From positions 3,658,001-3,722,000 of the forward strand of contig NZ_JAUSUT010000001.1 of NCBI RefSeq assembly GCF_030814215.1: 64,000 nt of DNA, in the 5' to 3' direction. Origin of the DNA: Amycolatopsis thermophila (GTDB taxonomy: Bacteria; Actinomycetota; Actinomycetes; Mycobacteriales; Pseudonocardiaceae). The notes beneath the pieces were generated by a model. It was not told the origin of the DNA. It ran no database searches and was given only the letters and a program-made list of their open reading frames with translations. This document shows, piece by piece, positions 39,358 to 48,921 of the stretch (position 1 is its first letter; each line of letters begins with the position of its first letter). A program made the translations under genes and the position numbers.

Positions 39358-39942
39358 ATGAGAGTGGCATCGATCGCGGACGCGGCCATCGAGGTGGTCG
39401 CGGCGGACGGGATGCGCGGCCTGACCCACCGGGCCGTCGACAGGGCCGCGGGGCTGCCGCCCGGATCGACCTCGTACTACGCCCGCACCCGGGCGGCGCT
39501 GCTGGAACTGGCGGTCACCCGGATCGCCGAACTCGACGACGCGTCGCTGACGGTGGCGGACGACGAGCTGGCGCCGGCGCTCGCGCGTTTCCTGCACAGT
39601 GCGATGACCGCTGGCCGCACGCGCCTGGTGGCGCGCTACGAGTTCGCGCTGGAGGCCACGCGACGGCCCGAGCTGCGGGCGATCTACGACCGGGTGGGGC
39701 AGCGGTTCCGCGACAGCTGCGCCGAACTGCTTGCGCGCGCGGGCTCCCCGGACCCGGCACGGCACACCCGGATGCTGATCGCCTGGTGCGATGGGGTGCT
39801 GTTCGATTCGGTGGCCGGGGCGGGGGCGGCTCGCGCGCCGGAGCCGGCGGAGCTGGAGCTCAGCACGGCGGAGTTCCTGGCGGCGCTGCTGCCTGGGGCG
39901 CGTGCTCAGCGTCCGGCAGCTGGGTCTTCCGGTGGGGAGTAG
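39358..39942 (+). CDS. TetR family regulator of the adjacent monooxygenase
   Basis: The 194-residue regulator has a helix-turn-helix near residues 5-50 (SIADAAIEVVAADGMRGLTH, PGSTSYYARTRAALL). It belongs to the group with a GSTSYYARTR-type recognition helix. I use the ATG at 39358; an in-frame GTG at 39349 falls inside the operator. The operator at 39333 suggests it represses itself and the divergent FAD monooxygenase. Confidence 0.88.
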   Translation: MRVASIADAAIEVVAADGMRGLTHRAVDRAAGLPPGSTSYYARTRAALLELAVTRIAELDDASLTVADDELAPALARFLHSAMTAGRTRLVARYEFALEATRRPELRAIYDRVGQRFRDSCAELLARAGSPDPARHTRMLIAWCDGVLFDSVAGAGAARAPEPAELELSTAEFLAALLPGARAQRPAAGSSGGE

Positions 39943-40089
39943 TCCTTCTGTTGATCACTTGGTGCCGTGCGCCTCAGCCCAGGTTGCGCACGCTGCCGAG
40001 GCCGAGCCGGACCCAGACGTTCGTTGTCCATGACAGCTATCTGATGCCCAGTCGGCACGAGATGGCAGAAACCACTTTCGGGAGAAGGC

Positions 40090-41532
40090 GTGGCCCTCAC
40101 TCACTCGGACCCGGCAGCAGCCTCCGCGGCGGTGCAGCCGCCACCCGGATCCCGTGAGTGGCGTGTGCTGTCCGTGGCGCTCATCGCCGCGTTCATGGCG
40201 GTCTTCGACCTGTACGTGGTCAACATCGCCGCTCCGACCCTGCGCAGCGACCTGCACGCCGGCGACGCCTCCCTGGAACTCGTGGTCTCCGGCTACGCGT
40301 TCACCTATGCGGCGGGCCTGGTGACCGGTGGCCGGCTCCGCGACCGCTTCGGCTACCGCACGATGTTCGTGGCCGGCATGGCGGCTTTCTCCGCCGCTTC
40401 CCTGCTGTGCGCGCTCGCCACGACCCCGGGCCAACTGGTCGCCGCCCGGCTGCTGCAGGGCCTGACCGCCGCCGCGATGGTCCCGCAGGTCCTCGCCCTG
40501 ATCACCGTCACCTTCCCGGCCGCCCACCGCGCGCGGGCGACCGGCTGGTACGGCGCGGTCAGCGGGCTGGGCGCCCTGTGCGGGCAGATCCTCGGTGGCC
40601 TGATCCTCAAGGCGGACCTCTTCGGCCTCGGCTGGCGCGGCATCTTCGTGGTCAACGTGCCCGTCGGGGCGGTCGCGGTGGCGCTGGGACTGGCCGTCCT
40701 GCCGCGCACCCCGGCGGCGCAGAGGGCCAAGTTCGACCCGATCGGCGCGCTGGCCGTCTTGTTGGCCCTGGCCCTGGTGCTGGTCCCGCTCTCCCTCGGC
40801 CGTGAGTCCGGCTGGCCGCTGTGGACCTGGCTGTGCCTGATCGCCTCCGTCCCGGCGATGTTCGCGGCGATCGCCTGGCAGCGGTCCCTGCTGCGGCGCG
40901 GCGGTGCGCCCATCATCAACACCGCCCTGTTCCGCAACCGGCCCTACTCACTCATGCTGTCGGCCGCCTCCGCGTACCAGCTGTACTTCGGCAGCTTCCT
41001 CTTCGCCCTCACCCTGGTGGTGCAGAGCTGGCTCGACACCTCCCCCGACCGGGCCGCACTCGTCTTCCTGCTCCAGGGCGTTCTGTTCACGGTCGCGTCC
41101 ATGGTCGGCGGAAAGCTGGTCGCCCGGTACCGCACCGGTGTGCCGGTCGCCGGAGGCATCCTGGTGATCGCCGGTCTGTTGCTGGTCTCCGGCGAACTGG
41201 TGGCGGGCGGGCACGCGTTGTCCGCCTGGTGGCTCGTACCACCGCTGGCCGTGATCGGCCTGGGCAACGGCCTGCTGCTGCCCCCGCTGATCGGCGGTGC
41301 GCTGTCCCGGGTGCAGCCGGAGCAGGCGGGCGCCGCGTCCGGAACCCTCAACACCGCCCAGCAGTTCGCCAACTCGCTCGGCGTGACCGTGATCGGCACC
41401 GTCTTCTTCGCGCTCGCCGGGCCGGCGCTGCACTCGGCGGGCCACGCCATGGAGATCCTCGACGTGGTGTACGTCGTCCTGACCGCCGCCGTGATCACCC
41501 TCGTGAAGCTGGCGGACCGGGCGGGCCGCTGA
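40090..41532 (+). CDS. MFS transporter, DHA2 (EmrB/QacA-like) drug exporter family
   Basis: The 480-residue proton-coupled exporter has about 14 hydrophobic segments. MFS motif A is in GGRLRDRFGYR, motif D1-like VFDLYVVNIAAPTL in the first helix, and motif C-like GAVSGLGALCGQILGG. The GTG at 40090 follows GGGAGAAGG. Its codon pattern matches neighbours. The transported compound is unknown; it lies beside a TetR/monooxygenase pair within the block that interrupts the cox set. Confidence 0.9.
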   Translation: MALTHSDPAAASAAVQPPPGSREWRVLSVALIAAFMAVFDLYVVNIAAPTLRSDLHAGDASLELVVSGYAFTYAAGLVTGGRLRDRFGYRTMFVAGMAAFSAASLLCALATTPGQLVAARLLQGLTAAAMVPQVLALITVTFPAAHRARATGWYGAVSGLGALCGQILGGLILKADLFGLGWRGIFVVNVPVGAVAVALGLAVLPRTPAAQRAKFDPIGALAVLLALALVLVPLSLGRESGWPLWTWLCLIASVPAMFAAIAWQRSLLRRGGAPIINTALFRNRPYSLMLSAASAYQLYFGSFLFALTLVVQSWLDTSPDRAALVFLLQGVLFTVASMVGGKLVARYRTGVPVAGGILVIAGLLLVSGELVAGGHALSAWWLVPPLAVIGLGNGLLLPPLIGGALSRVQPEQAGAASGTLNTAQQFANSLGVTVIGTVFFALAGPALHSAGHAMEILDVVYVVLTAAVITLVKLADRAGR

Positions 41533-41539
41533 GGCGCCC

Positions 41540-41776
41540 GCCGCCCGCCCAGCAGCTCTCGCGGGCCTGTTGGTGGCCCTGCGCGCCCAGGGCGGGACGG
41601 CTCCGACAGCGTCATCGTCTCCACGATGTCGGCGATGGTGGCGGCGGGCGCCGGGGGCCCGGGTGGTCAAGCACGGCAACCGTTCCGCGTCCTCCGCCTG
41701 CAGCTCGGCCGACGTCCTGGAGAAACCGGGCGTGGTGCTGGACCCGTCCCCGGGGACGTCCGGGATCGCGGCGGCG
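41540..41776 (+). pseudogene. Degraded trpD fragment (anthranilate phosphoribosyltransferase)
   Basis: Three pieces read in order as TrpD: ALAGLLVALRAQG in one frame (about 41555-41590), DGSDSVIVSTMSAMVAAGAG in a second frame (about 41596-41655), then ARVVKHGNRSASSACSSADV back in the first frame (about 41656-41715). The conserved anthranilate and PRPP motifs are recognisable. About 30 codons between the first two pieces and both ends of the gene are missing, with two frame changes. It cannot make a functional enzyme. Confidence 0.75.
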
Positions 41777-41870
41777 ACCCCGCCCACAACGCCCGGGTGC
41801 CCCGCGACCTTCGCGACCTGGTTCGGCACGCGGAACCCCTCACATCGGATTTTCGCGTAACAATGGTCGG

Positions 41871-42980
41871 GTGAGTACCACTGACCCGCTGGCCGGATTC
41901 GTCGGCTTCGCCACCGCCCTGCGCGAGGCGGGCGTGGCCTGCGGACCCCAGCGGGTGCAGGCCTACCTGGACGCTGTCCAGCGGCTCGACGTCGGCGAGG
42001 CGGACCAGCTGTACTGGGCGGGGCGGCTGACCCTGTGCTCCGATCCGGACGACCTGATCCGCTACGACGACGCGTTCGCACAGTGGTTCGCCGCCGCGCC
42101 GCCCGAACCGCGGCCGGCGACGGTCCGTCGCGAGCAGCGGTCCCGCATCGCGGCGATGGTCTCCCAGCCTGGCGGCGAGGGCGACGGCGACACGGACAAC
42201 GATGAGCTGCGGGTCGCGGCCACCGATGCGGAGGTGCTGCGCGAGCGGGACCTCGCGGAGCTGACGAAGGCCGAACGGGAGCACCTGCGCGAGCTGATGG
42301 CGGTGCTGCGGCCGCAACCACCGAGGCGGAAGTCCCTGCGCAGCAGGCCCGCGCGGCGCGGATCGCTGGACCCGGGGCGGACCCTGCGGGCGATGCTGGC
42401 CGGCGGCGGCGAACCGGTCCGGCTCGCCCACCGCCACCGGGCGAACCGGCCCCGCCGGGTCGTGTTGCTGCTGGACGTGTCCGGCTCAATGAGCCCCTAC
42501 GCCGACTCGCTGCTGCGGTTCGCGCACGTCGTGGTGCGGCGGGCGCCGGCCGCGGTCGAGGTGTTCACCCTCGGCACGCGGCTCACCCGGGTGTCCCGCC
42601 AGCTGCGGCAACGCGACCCCGAACGCGCGATGCTGGCCGCCGGCACCGCGGTGCCCGACTTCGCGGGCGGCACGCGGCTCGGCGAGACGCTGCGGATCTT
42701 CCTCGACCGCTGGGGGCAGCGCGGGCTCGCGCGCCGCGCGGTCGTCACCGTGTTCTCCGACGGGTGGGAGCGCGGAGACCCCGGGCTGCTCGGCGAGCAG
42801 ACGGCGCGGATGCGCCGTCTGGCGCACGCGGTGTTCTGGGTCAACCCGCACGCGGGCCGCGAGGGCTACGCTCCGGTGCAGTCCGGCATCGCGGCCGCGC
42901 TCCCGCACGTCGACCGCCTGCTGGCGGGCCACAGCCTGGCCACCTTGGAACGACTGCTGCTGGAGATCCGCGATGCATGA
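41871..42980 (+). CDS. coxE: VWA domain protein, CoxE-like
   Basis: The 369-residue partner of CoxD in Mo hydroxylase maturation. The N-terminal CoxE region contains GFATALREAGVACGPQRVQAYL (split here by family-standard features). A C-terminal von Willebrand A domain follows with the MIDAS motif LLDVSGSMSPY at about residue 203 and the downstream FSDGWERGDP. The GTG start at 41871 is near a TAACAAT sequence, so the transcript may be short-leadered. It overlaps xdhC by 8 nt. Confidence 0.87.
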   Translation: MSTTDPLAGFVGFATALREAGVACGPQRVQAYLDAVQRLDVGEADQLYWAGRLTLCSDPDDLIRYDDAFAQWFAAAPPEPRPATVRREQRSRIAAMVSQPGGEGDGDTDNDELRVAATDAEVLRERDLAELTKAEREHLRELMAVLRPQPPRRKSLRSRPARRGSLDPGRTLRAMLAGGGEPVRLAHRHRANRPRRVVLLLDVSGSMSPYADSLLRFAHVVVRRAPAAVEVFTLGTRLTRVSRQLRQRDPERAMLAAGTAVPDFAGGTRLGETLRIFLDRWGQRGLARRAVVTVFSDGWERGDPGLLGEQTARMRRLAHAVFWVNPHAGREGYAPVQSGIAAALPHVDRLLAGHSLATLERLLLEIRDA

Positions 42981-44085
42981 CGTACTGGACGAGTTGTACA
43001 AGCGCTGGCGCGACGGTGAAGCGGTCGGCGTCGGCACGGTCGTGGCGACCTTCTCCTCGGCGCCGCGCGCCCCGGGCGCCGCGATGCTGGTCACCGAGGA
43101 CGGGACGGCGGTCGGCAGCGTGTCCGGCGGCTGCGTCGAGGGCGCGGTGTACGAGCTGGCCCAGCAGGTCGTGGCCGACCGCGCGCCGGTGCTGCAGCGC
43201 TACGGCGTCAGCGACGACGACGCGTTCGCGGTGGGCCTGACCTGCGGCGGGATCATCGACATCTACGTCGAGCGGGTCGACCGGGAGACCCTGCCCGAGC
43301 TGGGCGACGTCGTCGACTCCGTCCACAGAGGAGAGCCGGTCGCCGTGGTCACGGTGATCGAGCACGAGGACCCGGAGCGGCGCGGGCGGCACATGATCGT
43401 GTGGCCGGACCGCACCGCGGGCACCCTGGGCACCGACCGGATCGACGACGCGGTCGCCGACGACGCGCGCGGCCTGCTCGCCAACGGGCGCACCGGGACC
43501 CTCCACTACGGGCTGGAGGGCGAGCGGCGCGGCGAGGGCATGTCGGTGTTCGTCAACTCCTTCGAACCGCAGCCGCGGATGCTGGTGTTCGGCGCGATCG
43601 ACTTCGCCGCGGCCATGGCGCGCATGGGCGCCTACCTCGGCTACCAGGTCACCGTGTGCGACGCGCGGCCGGTGTTCGCCACCGCGTCCCGCTTCCCGGA
43701 GGCCGACGACGTGGTCGTGGACTGGCCGCACCGGTACCTCAAGGCCGAGGCCGAGGCGGGCCGGATCGACCGGCGGACGGTGATCGCGGTGCTCACCCAC
43801 GACCCGAAGTTCGACGTGCCGCTGCTGGAGGTCGCGCTGCGGCTGGACGTCGGGTACATCGGGGCGATGGGCTCGCGGCGCACGCACGAGGACCGCCTCA
43901 CCCGGTTGCGGGAGGCGGGATTGACCGAGGACGAACTGTCGCGATTGGCCTCCCCGATCGGGCTCGACCTCGGGGCCCGCACGCCCGAGGAGACCGCGGT
44001 CTCCATCGCCGCGGAGATCATCGCGATGCGATGGGGCGGGGGCGGGCAGCGGCTCACGGAGCTGTCCGGGCGCATTCACGGCTGA
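42973..44085 (+). CDS. coxF: XdhC/CoxF family Mo hydroxylase maturation factor
   Basis: The 370-residue XdhC-type chaperone binds molybdopterin cytosine dinucleotide and helps insert sulfurated cofactor. The N-terminal XdhC_CoxI domain shows [24 protein letters not shown] and [12 protein letters not shown]. The C-terminal Rossmann domain has [26 protein letters not shown] and [14 protein letters not shown]. Its start overlaps coxE by 8 nt. A 190-nt gap separates it from coxS. Confidence 0.9.
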   Translation: MHDVLDELYKRWRDGEAVGVGTVVATFSSAPRAPGAAMLVTEDGTAVGSVSGGCVEGAVYELAQQVVADRAPVLQRYGVSDDDAFAVGLTCGGIIDIYVERVDRETLPELGDVVDSVHRGEPVAVVTVIEHEDPERRGRHMIVWPDRTAGTLGTDRIDDAVADDARGLLANGRTGTLHYGLEGERRGEGMSVFVNSFEPQPRMLVFGAIDFAAAMARMGAYLGYQVTVCDARPVFATASRFPEADDVVVDWPHRYLKAEAEAGRIDRRTVIAVLTHDPKFDVPLLEVALRLDVGYIGAMGSRRTHEDRLTRLREAGLTEDELSRLASPIGLDLGARTPEETAVSIAAEIIAMRWGGGGQRLTELSGRIHG

Positions 44086-44275
44086 CCCGTTCGCACCTTC
44101 ACGACTGGACACTTGGTGGAGCCCTGTTCCGCGTTTGCGGTTGTGCACCAGGCGTTTCTCGTGCAGGTGCGATGGACGGGTTGAAGCGTCACCCAACGAG
44201 GACTTGTCGGATCGGCACGGACGTAGCACGCTCGCTTGTGAAGCCGATCACCCAGCTCCCACCACTGGAGGCCTC

Positions 44276-44818
44276 ATGCGCATCACCGTCACCGTGGACG
44301 GAACCAGCTACACCGACGAGGTCGAACCCCGCACGTTGCTCGTTCACTACCTGAGGGAGACGCTCGGGAAAGTCGGCACCGTGATCGGGTGCGACACCAG
44401 CAACTGCGGCGCCTGCACCGTGCACCTCAACGGGCACAGCGTGAAGTCCTGCTCGGTCCTGGCCGTGCAGGCCGACGGTGCCGAGGTCACGACCATCGAG
44501 GGTCTGGCTCGCGACGGCGAGCTCCACCCGGTGCAGCAAGCGTTCCACGACAACCACGCCCTGCAGTGCGGTTTCTGCACGCCGGGCATGATCATGCAGT
44601 CCATCGACCTGCTGGCCGACAACCCGGACCCGGACGAGCACGCCGTGCGCGAAGGGCTCGAGGGCAACCTGTGCCGGTGCACCGGCTACCAGAACATCGT
44701 GCGGGCCGTGCGCGACGCGGCGCAGCGGATGAGCCCGGGCGCGGGTCCGGAGGCCGAGCGCGTGTCGGGTGAAGACGTCACCCGCACGTCCGGCGCGTTC
44801 GCGGGCGGGGGTGAATGA
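44276..44818 (+). CDS. coxS: Mo hydroxylase small [2Fe-2S] subunit (CoxS-like)
   Basis: The 180-residue electron-transfer subunit carries two [2Fe-2S] clusters. The plant-type cluster ligands are in [16 protein letters not shown] with a later Cys in SVKSCSVLA. The C-terminal helical cluster is in QCGFCTPGM and [11 protein letters not shown]. The last 25 residues are an acidic extension beyond the usual end. The ATG at 44276 follows a GGAGG ribosome site. Coupled to coxL one nucleotide downstream. Confidence 0.94.
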   Translation: MRITVTVDGTSYTDEVEPRTLLVHYLRETLGKVGTVIGCDTSNCGACTVHLNGHSVKSCSVLAVQADGAEVTTIEGLARDGELHPVQQAFHDNHALQCGFCTPGMIMQSIDLLADNPDPDEHAVREGLEGNLCRCTGYQNIVRAVRDAAQRMSPGAGPEAERVSGEDVTRTSGAFAGGGE

Positions 44819-44819
44819 G

Positions 44820-47258
44820 ATGACGTCGACGATCGAGCCCGAGGTCGGCAAGGCGCGCACCCGCAAGGAGGACGCGCGGCTGATCACCGGCCGCACCCGC
44901 TGGACGGACAACATCACCCTGCCCGGGATGCTGCACGTGGCGATCCTGCGCAGCCCGTTCGCCCACGCGCGGATCAATTCCATCGACACGGCGCCGGCGC
45001 GGGACATGCCGGGCGTCGTCGCCGTCTACACCGCCCGCGACCTCGACCCGGACAGCGCGATCGGCATGCCGTGCGCGTGGCCGATCACGCCGGACATGAA
45101 GCAGCCGCGGCGGCCCGTGCTGGCCGCCGACCAGGTCAACTTCGCCGGTGAGGGCGTCGCGGTGGTCGTGGCCCGCAGCAAGGCCGAGGCCGCCGACGCG
45201 CTCGAGGCCATCGACGTGGACTACGAGGAACTGCCCGTGGTCCTCGGCCTCGAGAACGCCATCGCCGAGGACGCGCCGCTGGTCCACGAGGAGCTCGGCA
45301 CCAACAAGCAGGCGACGTGGGTCTTCGACTCGGCCGAGGCCGGCACCGGCGAGAACGTCGAGGACGCGCTGTCCAGCGGCGAGGTCGTGCTCAAGCGCCG
45401 GTTCCGCCAGCAGCGCCTGGTCCCGGCGTTCATGGAGCCGCGGTCGGTCGTGGTCGACCCGACCGGCACCCAGATCACCATGTGGTCGGCCACCCAGGTG
45501 CCGCACATCCTCAAGACGATGACGGCGCTGACGCTGGGCATCCCGGAGCACAAGCTTCGGGTCATCGCCCCGGACGTCGGCGGCGGCTTCGGCGGGAAGA
45601 TCGCGGTGCTGCCCGAGGAGACCATGGCGGTGCTCATCGCGCAGAAGCTCGGCAAACCGGTCAAGTGGACCGAGACCCGCTCGGAGGCCATGCAGACCGC
45701 GCACCACGGTCGCGACCAGATCCAGGACATCACGATCAGCGCGACGCGGGACGGCAGGGTCACCGGCTTGAAGGTCGAGCTGCTGGCCGACATGGGCGCC
45801 TACAACGGCCTGGTCGGCCCGGGCGTGCCGATCCTGGGCGCGTTCATGTTCAACGCGATCTACAAGATCCCGGCCTACCACTTCGCCTGCACCAACGTGT
45901 TCACCAACACCACGCTCACCGACGCCTACCGCGGCGCCGGCCGGCCGGAGGCCACGTTCGCGATCGAGCGGATGATGGACGAGCTGGCCGCCGAGCTCGG
46001 CATGGACCCGCTGGAGCTGCGCGAGAAGAACTGGATCAAGCACGACGAGTTCCCGTTCACCACGGTCTGCGGGCTGACCTACGACTCGGGCAACTACGAG
46101 GCCGCCACCGAGCGGGCCAAGGAGCTGTTCGACTACGAGGGCCTGCGCCGGGAGCAGCGGGAACGCCGCGAGCGCAACGATCCGGTGCAGCTGGGCATCG
46201 GCATCTCGACGTTCACCGAGATGTGCGGCCTGGCGCCGTCGCGGGTGCTCGGCTCGCTCGACTACGGCGCGGGCGGCTGGGAGCACGCGGCGATCCGGGT
46301 GCTGCCCACCGGCAAGGTCGAGGTCGTCACCGGCGCGTCCGCGCACGGGCAGGGGCACGAGACGGCGTGGAGCCAGATCGTGGCCGACCGGCTCGGCGTG
46401 GCGTTCGAGGACATCGAGGTCCTCCACGGCGACACGCAGTCCTCGCACAAGGGCATGGACACCTACGGGTCGCGGTCGCTGGCGGTCGGCGGCATCGCGG
46501 TGGTCAAGGCCGCCGAGAAGGTCGTCGACAAGGCCCGCACGATCGCCGCGCACCTGCTGGAGTGCTCGCCGGACGACCTCGAGTTCGAGGGCGGCAAGTT
46601 CACCGTCCGCGGCACCGACACCTCGACGACGATCCAGGACGTCGCGTTCGCGACGTTCGCCGCACACAACCTGCCGGAGGGCATGGAGCCCACGCTCGAC
46701 TCCGAGGCCGTGTTCGACCCGGAGAACTTCTCGTTCCCGCACGGCACGCACCTGTGCGCCGCCGAGGTGGACACCGAGACCGGGCGGGTGCGGTTGCGGT
46801 CGTACGTGTGCGTGGACGACGTCGGCAAGGTGGTCAACCCGCTGATCGTGGAGGGTCAGGTGCACGGCGGGCTCGCCCAGGGCATCGCGCAGGCCCTCTA
46901 CGAGGAGGCGGTGTTCGACGAGAGCGGCACGCTGACCACCGGCACGTTCGCCGACTACCTGCTGCCCTCGGCAGCCGACCTGCCCTCGTTCGTCACCGAC
47001 CGCACGGAGACGGCGGCGACGTCCAACCCGCTGGGCGTCAAGGGCGTCGGCGAAGCCGGCACCATCGCGTCCACCCCGGCCGTGGTCAACGCGGTCGTCG
47101 ACGCCGTGCGGCACTTCGGAATCAACGACATCGAGATGCCGTGCTCGCCCATGCGGGTGTGGTCGGCGATCCACCGCGGCCGTGCCGATGCCGGTGGCGT
47201 CGGCGCGGAGGCCGGCGGCGGACTGGGTTCCATCGACGCTTCGGGAGGTGCGCAGTGA
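44820..47258 (+). CDS. coxL: Form II CODH-like / xanthine dehydrogenase-family molybdopterin-binding large subunit
   Basis: The 812-residue catalytic subunit binds Mo-MCD. The N-terminal Ald_Xan_dh_C domain is followed by the MoCoBD region (GGGFGGK near residue 257). The active-site loop is AYRGAGR at residues 369-375, the form II version. True form I CO dehydrogenases have AYRCSFR with a Cu-binding Cys, which is absent here. The base catalyst E745 lies in GVGEAGT. It is therefore expected to hydroxylate an aldehyde, purine or heteroaromatic carbon. CO oxidation is unlikely. Start: the ATG at 44820, just after the coxS stop. Confidence 0.92.
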   Translation: MTSTIEPEVGKARTRKEDARLITGRTRWTDNITLPGMLHVAILRSPFAHARINSIDTAPARDMPGVVAVYTARDLDPDSAIGMPCAWPITPDMKQPRRPVLAADQVNFAGEGVAVVVARSKAEAADALEAIDVDYEELPVVLGLENAIAEDAPLVHEELGTNKQATWVFDSAEAGTGENVEDALSSGEVVLKRRFRQQRLVPAFMEPRSVVVDPTGTQITMWSATQVPHILKTMTALTLGIPEHKLRVIAPDVGGGFGGKIAVLPEETMAVLIAQKLGKPVKWTETRSEAMQTAHHGRDQIQDITISATRDGRVTGLKVELLADMGAYNGLVGPGVPILGAFMFNAIYKIPAYHFACTNVFTNTTLTDAYRGAGRPEATFAIERMMDELAAELGMDPLELREKNWIKHDEFPFTTVCGLTYDSGNYEAATERAKELFDYEGLRREQRERRERNDPVQLGIGISTFTEMCGLAPSRVLGSLDYGAGGWEHAAIRVLPTGKVEVVTGASAHGQGHETAWSQIVADRLGVAFEDIEVLHGDTQSSHKGMDTYGSRSLAVGGIAVVKAAEKVVDKARTIAAHLLECSPDDLEFEGGKFTVRGTDTSTTIQDVAFATFAAHNLPEGMEPTLDSEAVFDPENFSFPHGTHLCAAEVDTETGRVRLRSYVCVDDVGKVVNPLIVEGQVHGGLAQGIAQALYEEAVFDESGTLTTGTFADYLLPSAADLPSFVTDRTETAATSNPLGVKGVGEAGTIASTPAVVNAVVDAVRHFGINDIEMPCSPMRVWSAIHRGRADAGGVGAEAGGGLGSIDASGGAQ

Positions 47259-48112
47259 TCCCCGCTGCCTTCGACTACGTCGCTCCATCCACTGTGGATG
47301 AGGCGGTGCAGGCGCTGGCCTCGGCCGGCGAGGACGCCAAGATCCTGGCGGGCGGGCAGAGCCTGCTGCCGGTGCTGCGGATGCGGCTGGCCGCGCCGAC
47401 GACGGTGGTGGACCTGGGCAAGGTCAGCGAGCTGCGTGGCGTCCGCGAGGACGGCGACGCGATCGTGATCGGCGCGATGACCACGCACTACGACGTGCAG
47501 CGCGACCAGCTGGTCGCCGAGCACGCCGCGTTGCTGGCCAGGGCGACCGACACGGTGGCCGACCCGCAGGTGCGGCACCGCGGCACGTTCGGCGGTTCGA
47601 TCGCGCACGCGGACCCGGCGGGCGACCTGCTGGCCCCGGCGCTCGCGATGGACGCCGAGATGGTGATCGCGAGCAGCAGCGGCCGGCGGACGGTCCCGGC
47701 GGCGGAGTTCTTCCAGGACTTCTTCACCACGGCCTTGGGGCCGGGCGAGATCCTGGTGGAGGTCCGGGTGCCGAAGCACACCGGCTGGAAGGCGCACTAC
47801 GAGAAGTTCAACCGGGTCGCCCAGGCCTGGTCGATGGTCGCGGTGGCGGCCACGGTCCGCACGGACGGCGACTCGATCGCCGAGGCTCGTGTCGCGCTGA
47901 CGAACATGGCCTCGGTGCCGGTGCGCGCCACCGCGGTGGAGGAGGCCCTGATCGGCCGCCCGGCCACAGCCGAGTCGATCCGCTCCGCGGCGGCCCACGC
48001 CGCCGAGGGAACCAGCCCGACAGCGGACGGCAACGCGGACGTCGAGTACCGGCAGGAGCTGGCCAAGGTACTGACCGGCCGGGCGGTCTCGGCCGCCCTG
48101 GCCGCCGTCTAA
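47255..48112 (+). CDS. coxM: Mo hydroxylase FAD-binding medium subunit (CoxM-like)
   Basis: The 285-residue flavoprotein subunit passes electrons from the Fe-S clusters to the acceptor. FAD motifs are ILAGGQSLLP (about residue 32) and RHRGTFGGSIAHADPAGD (about 110), both diagnostic of CO dehydrogenase flavoprotein subunits. The GTG start shares GTGA with the coxL stop. The subunit order S-L-M differs from the M-S-L order of Oligotropha-type CODH. Confidence 0.93.
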   Translation: MIPAAFDYVAPSTVDEAVQALASAGEDAKILAGGQSLLPVLRMRLAAPTTVVDLGKVSELRGVREDGDAIVIGAMTTHYDVQRDQLVAEHAALLARATDTVADPQVRHRGTFGGSIAHADPAGDLLAPALAMDAEMVIASSSGRRTVPAAEFFQDFFTTALGPGEILVEVRVPKHTGWKAHYEKFNRVAQAWSMVAVAATVRTDGDSIAEARVALTNMASVPVRATAVEEALIGRPATAESIRSAAAHAAEGTSPTADGNADVEYRQELAKVLTGRAVSAALAAV

Positions 48113-48333
48113 CACCCCCCACCCCGCGGCCAGCCGGCGAGCCCCCGGCCGGCCGCGGGGCACGGCCAGCCCACCCCGGCCGGAGGCGGGCACGGCCGGC
48201 GCACCCCGGTCGGCCGCGGGGCTCGGCCAGTCCACCCCGGCTACGGGCACTACTGGCCCGCCCCGGCCGCCGGGCGCGCCCCGTTCCACCCCGGGCAGTC
48301 GCGGGGCCGCGGCCAGTCCACCCGGTCGGCCAC

Positions 48334-48522
48334 GGGGCGCGCTCCGTTCCACCCCCCCGCTGGAACGGGCGAGCTCCATTCACCTTGGGCACGGCGGGCT
48401 CCACCCCCTGCCGGGGCGATAGCCAGCCCCCACTGCACGAGCAGCCACCCACGCGGATTCCGCACGGCAGCGGCCTCACATCGCAGCTCGCTCCGCGCGG
48501 GCCGTCGACAGGGCGCCGTCCG
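48334..48522. repeat. 190-bp imperfect direct repeat, copy 1
   Basis: Runs from GGGGCGCGCTCCGTTCCACC to GGGCGCCGTCCG. It is roughly 90% identical by eye to the copy at 48559-48748, including the stretch around CACGAGCAGCCACCCACGCG. Confidence 0.7.
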
Positions 48523-48558
48523 GCTCGGCGACGGGCACTACCGGCCCATCCCGCCCGC

Positions 48559-48748
48559 GGGGCGCGCCCCGTTCCACCCCGCCGGTGGGACGGGGCGAGC
48601 TCCATTCACCGTGGGCACGGCGGGCTCCACCCCCTCCCGGGGCGACAGTCAGCCCCCACTGCACGAGCAGCCACCCACGCGGAGTCCGCACGGCACCGGC
48701 CTCACATCGCGGCTCGCCCCGCGCGGGCCGCCGACAGAGCGCCGTCCG
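48559..48748. repeat. 190-bp imperfect direct repeat, copy 2
   Basis: Second copy of the element at 48334-48522, offset by about 225 bp. The lead-in (CACTACCGGCCC at 48535) also recurs near 48247 as CACTACTGGCCC, so a third partial copy precedes the pair. Confidence 0.7.
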
Positions 48749-48921
48749 CCCCGGCCGGTCTCCCCGTGATTGCCGCCCCGGGACACACCAACGTGATCAA
48801 CGACCCCGTTTTCCGCCTCGCCCACAACGGGCACTGGTGCTTCGGAATCACCCACATGCCCGTTCCGGCACTAAGGTGGCTCAGAGGGACTTGAAGCTGT
48901 CTGGAGAAGGGAGGTCGGCCC

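Larger units (their letters stand above)
48113..48921. other. 809-nt repeat-rich region between coxM and coxG, no gene seen
   Basis: No credible coding frame. The first part (about 48150-48245) has irregular short repeats of a GGCCAGTCCACCCCGG-like word. It then contains two roughly 190-bp direct repeats (48334-48522 and 48559-48748). Two similar 71-codon minus-strand frames arise only because the DNA is duplicated. It interrupts what would otherwise be a compact coxSLMG operon. A coxG promoter may lie near 48850-48900. Confidence 0.6.

Noticed and set aside
44276..48112. Functional aerobic CO dehydrogenase (form I)
   Set aside because: The large subunit lacks the AYRCSFR copper-ligand motif, and the gene order is S-L-M instead of M-S-L.
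48250..48691. Two similar 71-codon minus-strand ORFs, both containing PRGWLLVQWGL
   Set aside because: The similarity follows from the duplicated DNA element. Substitutions are not concentrated at silent sites, there is no ribosome site, and no family is known.
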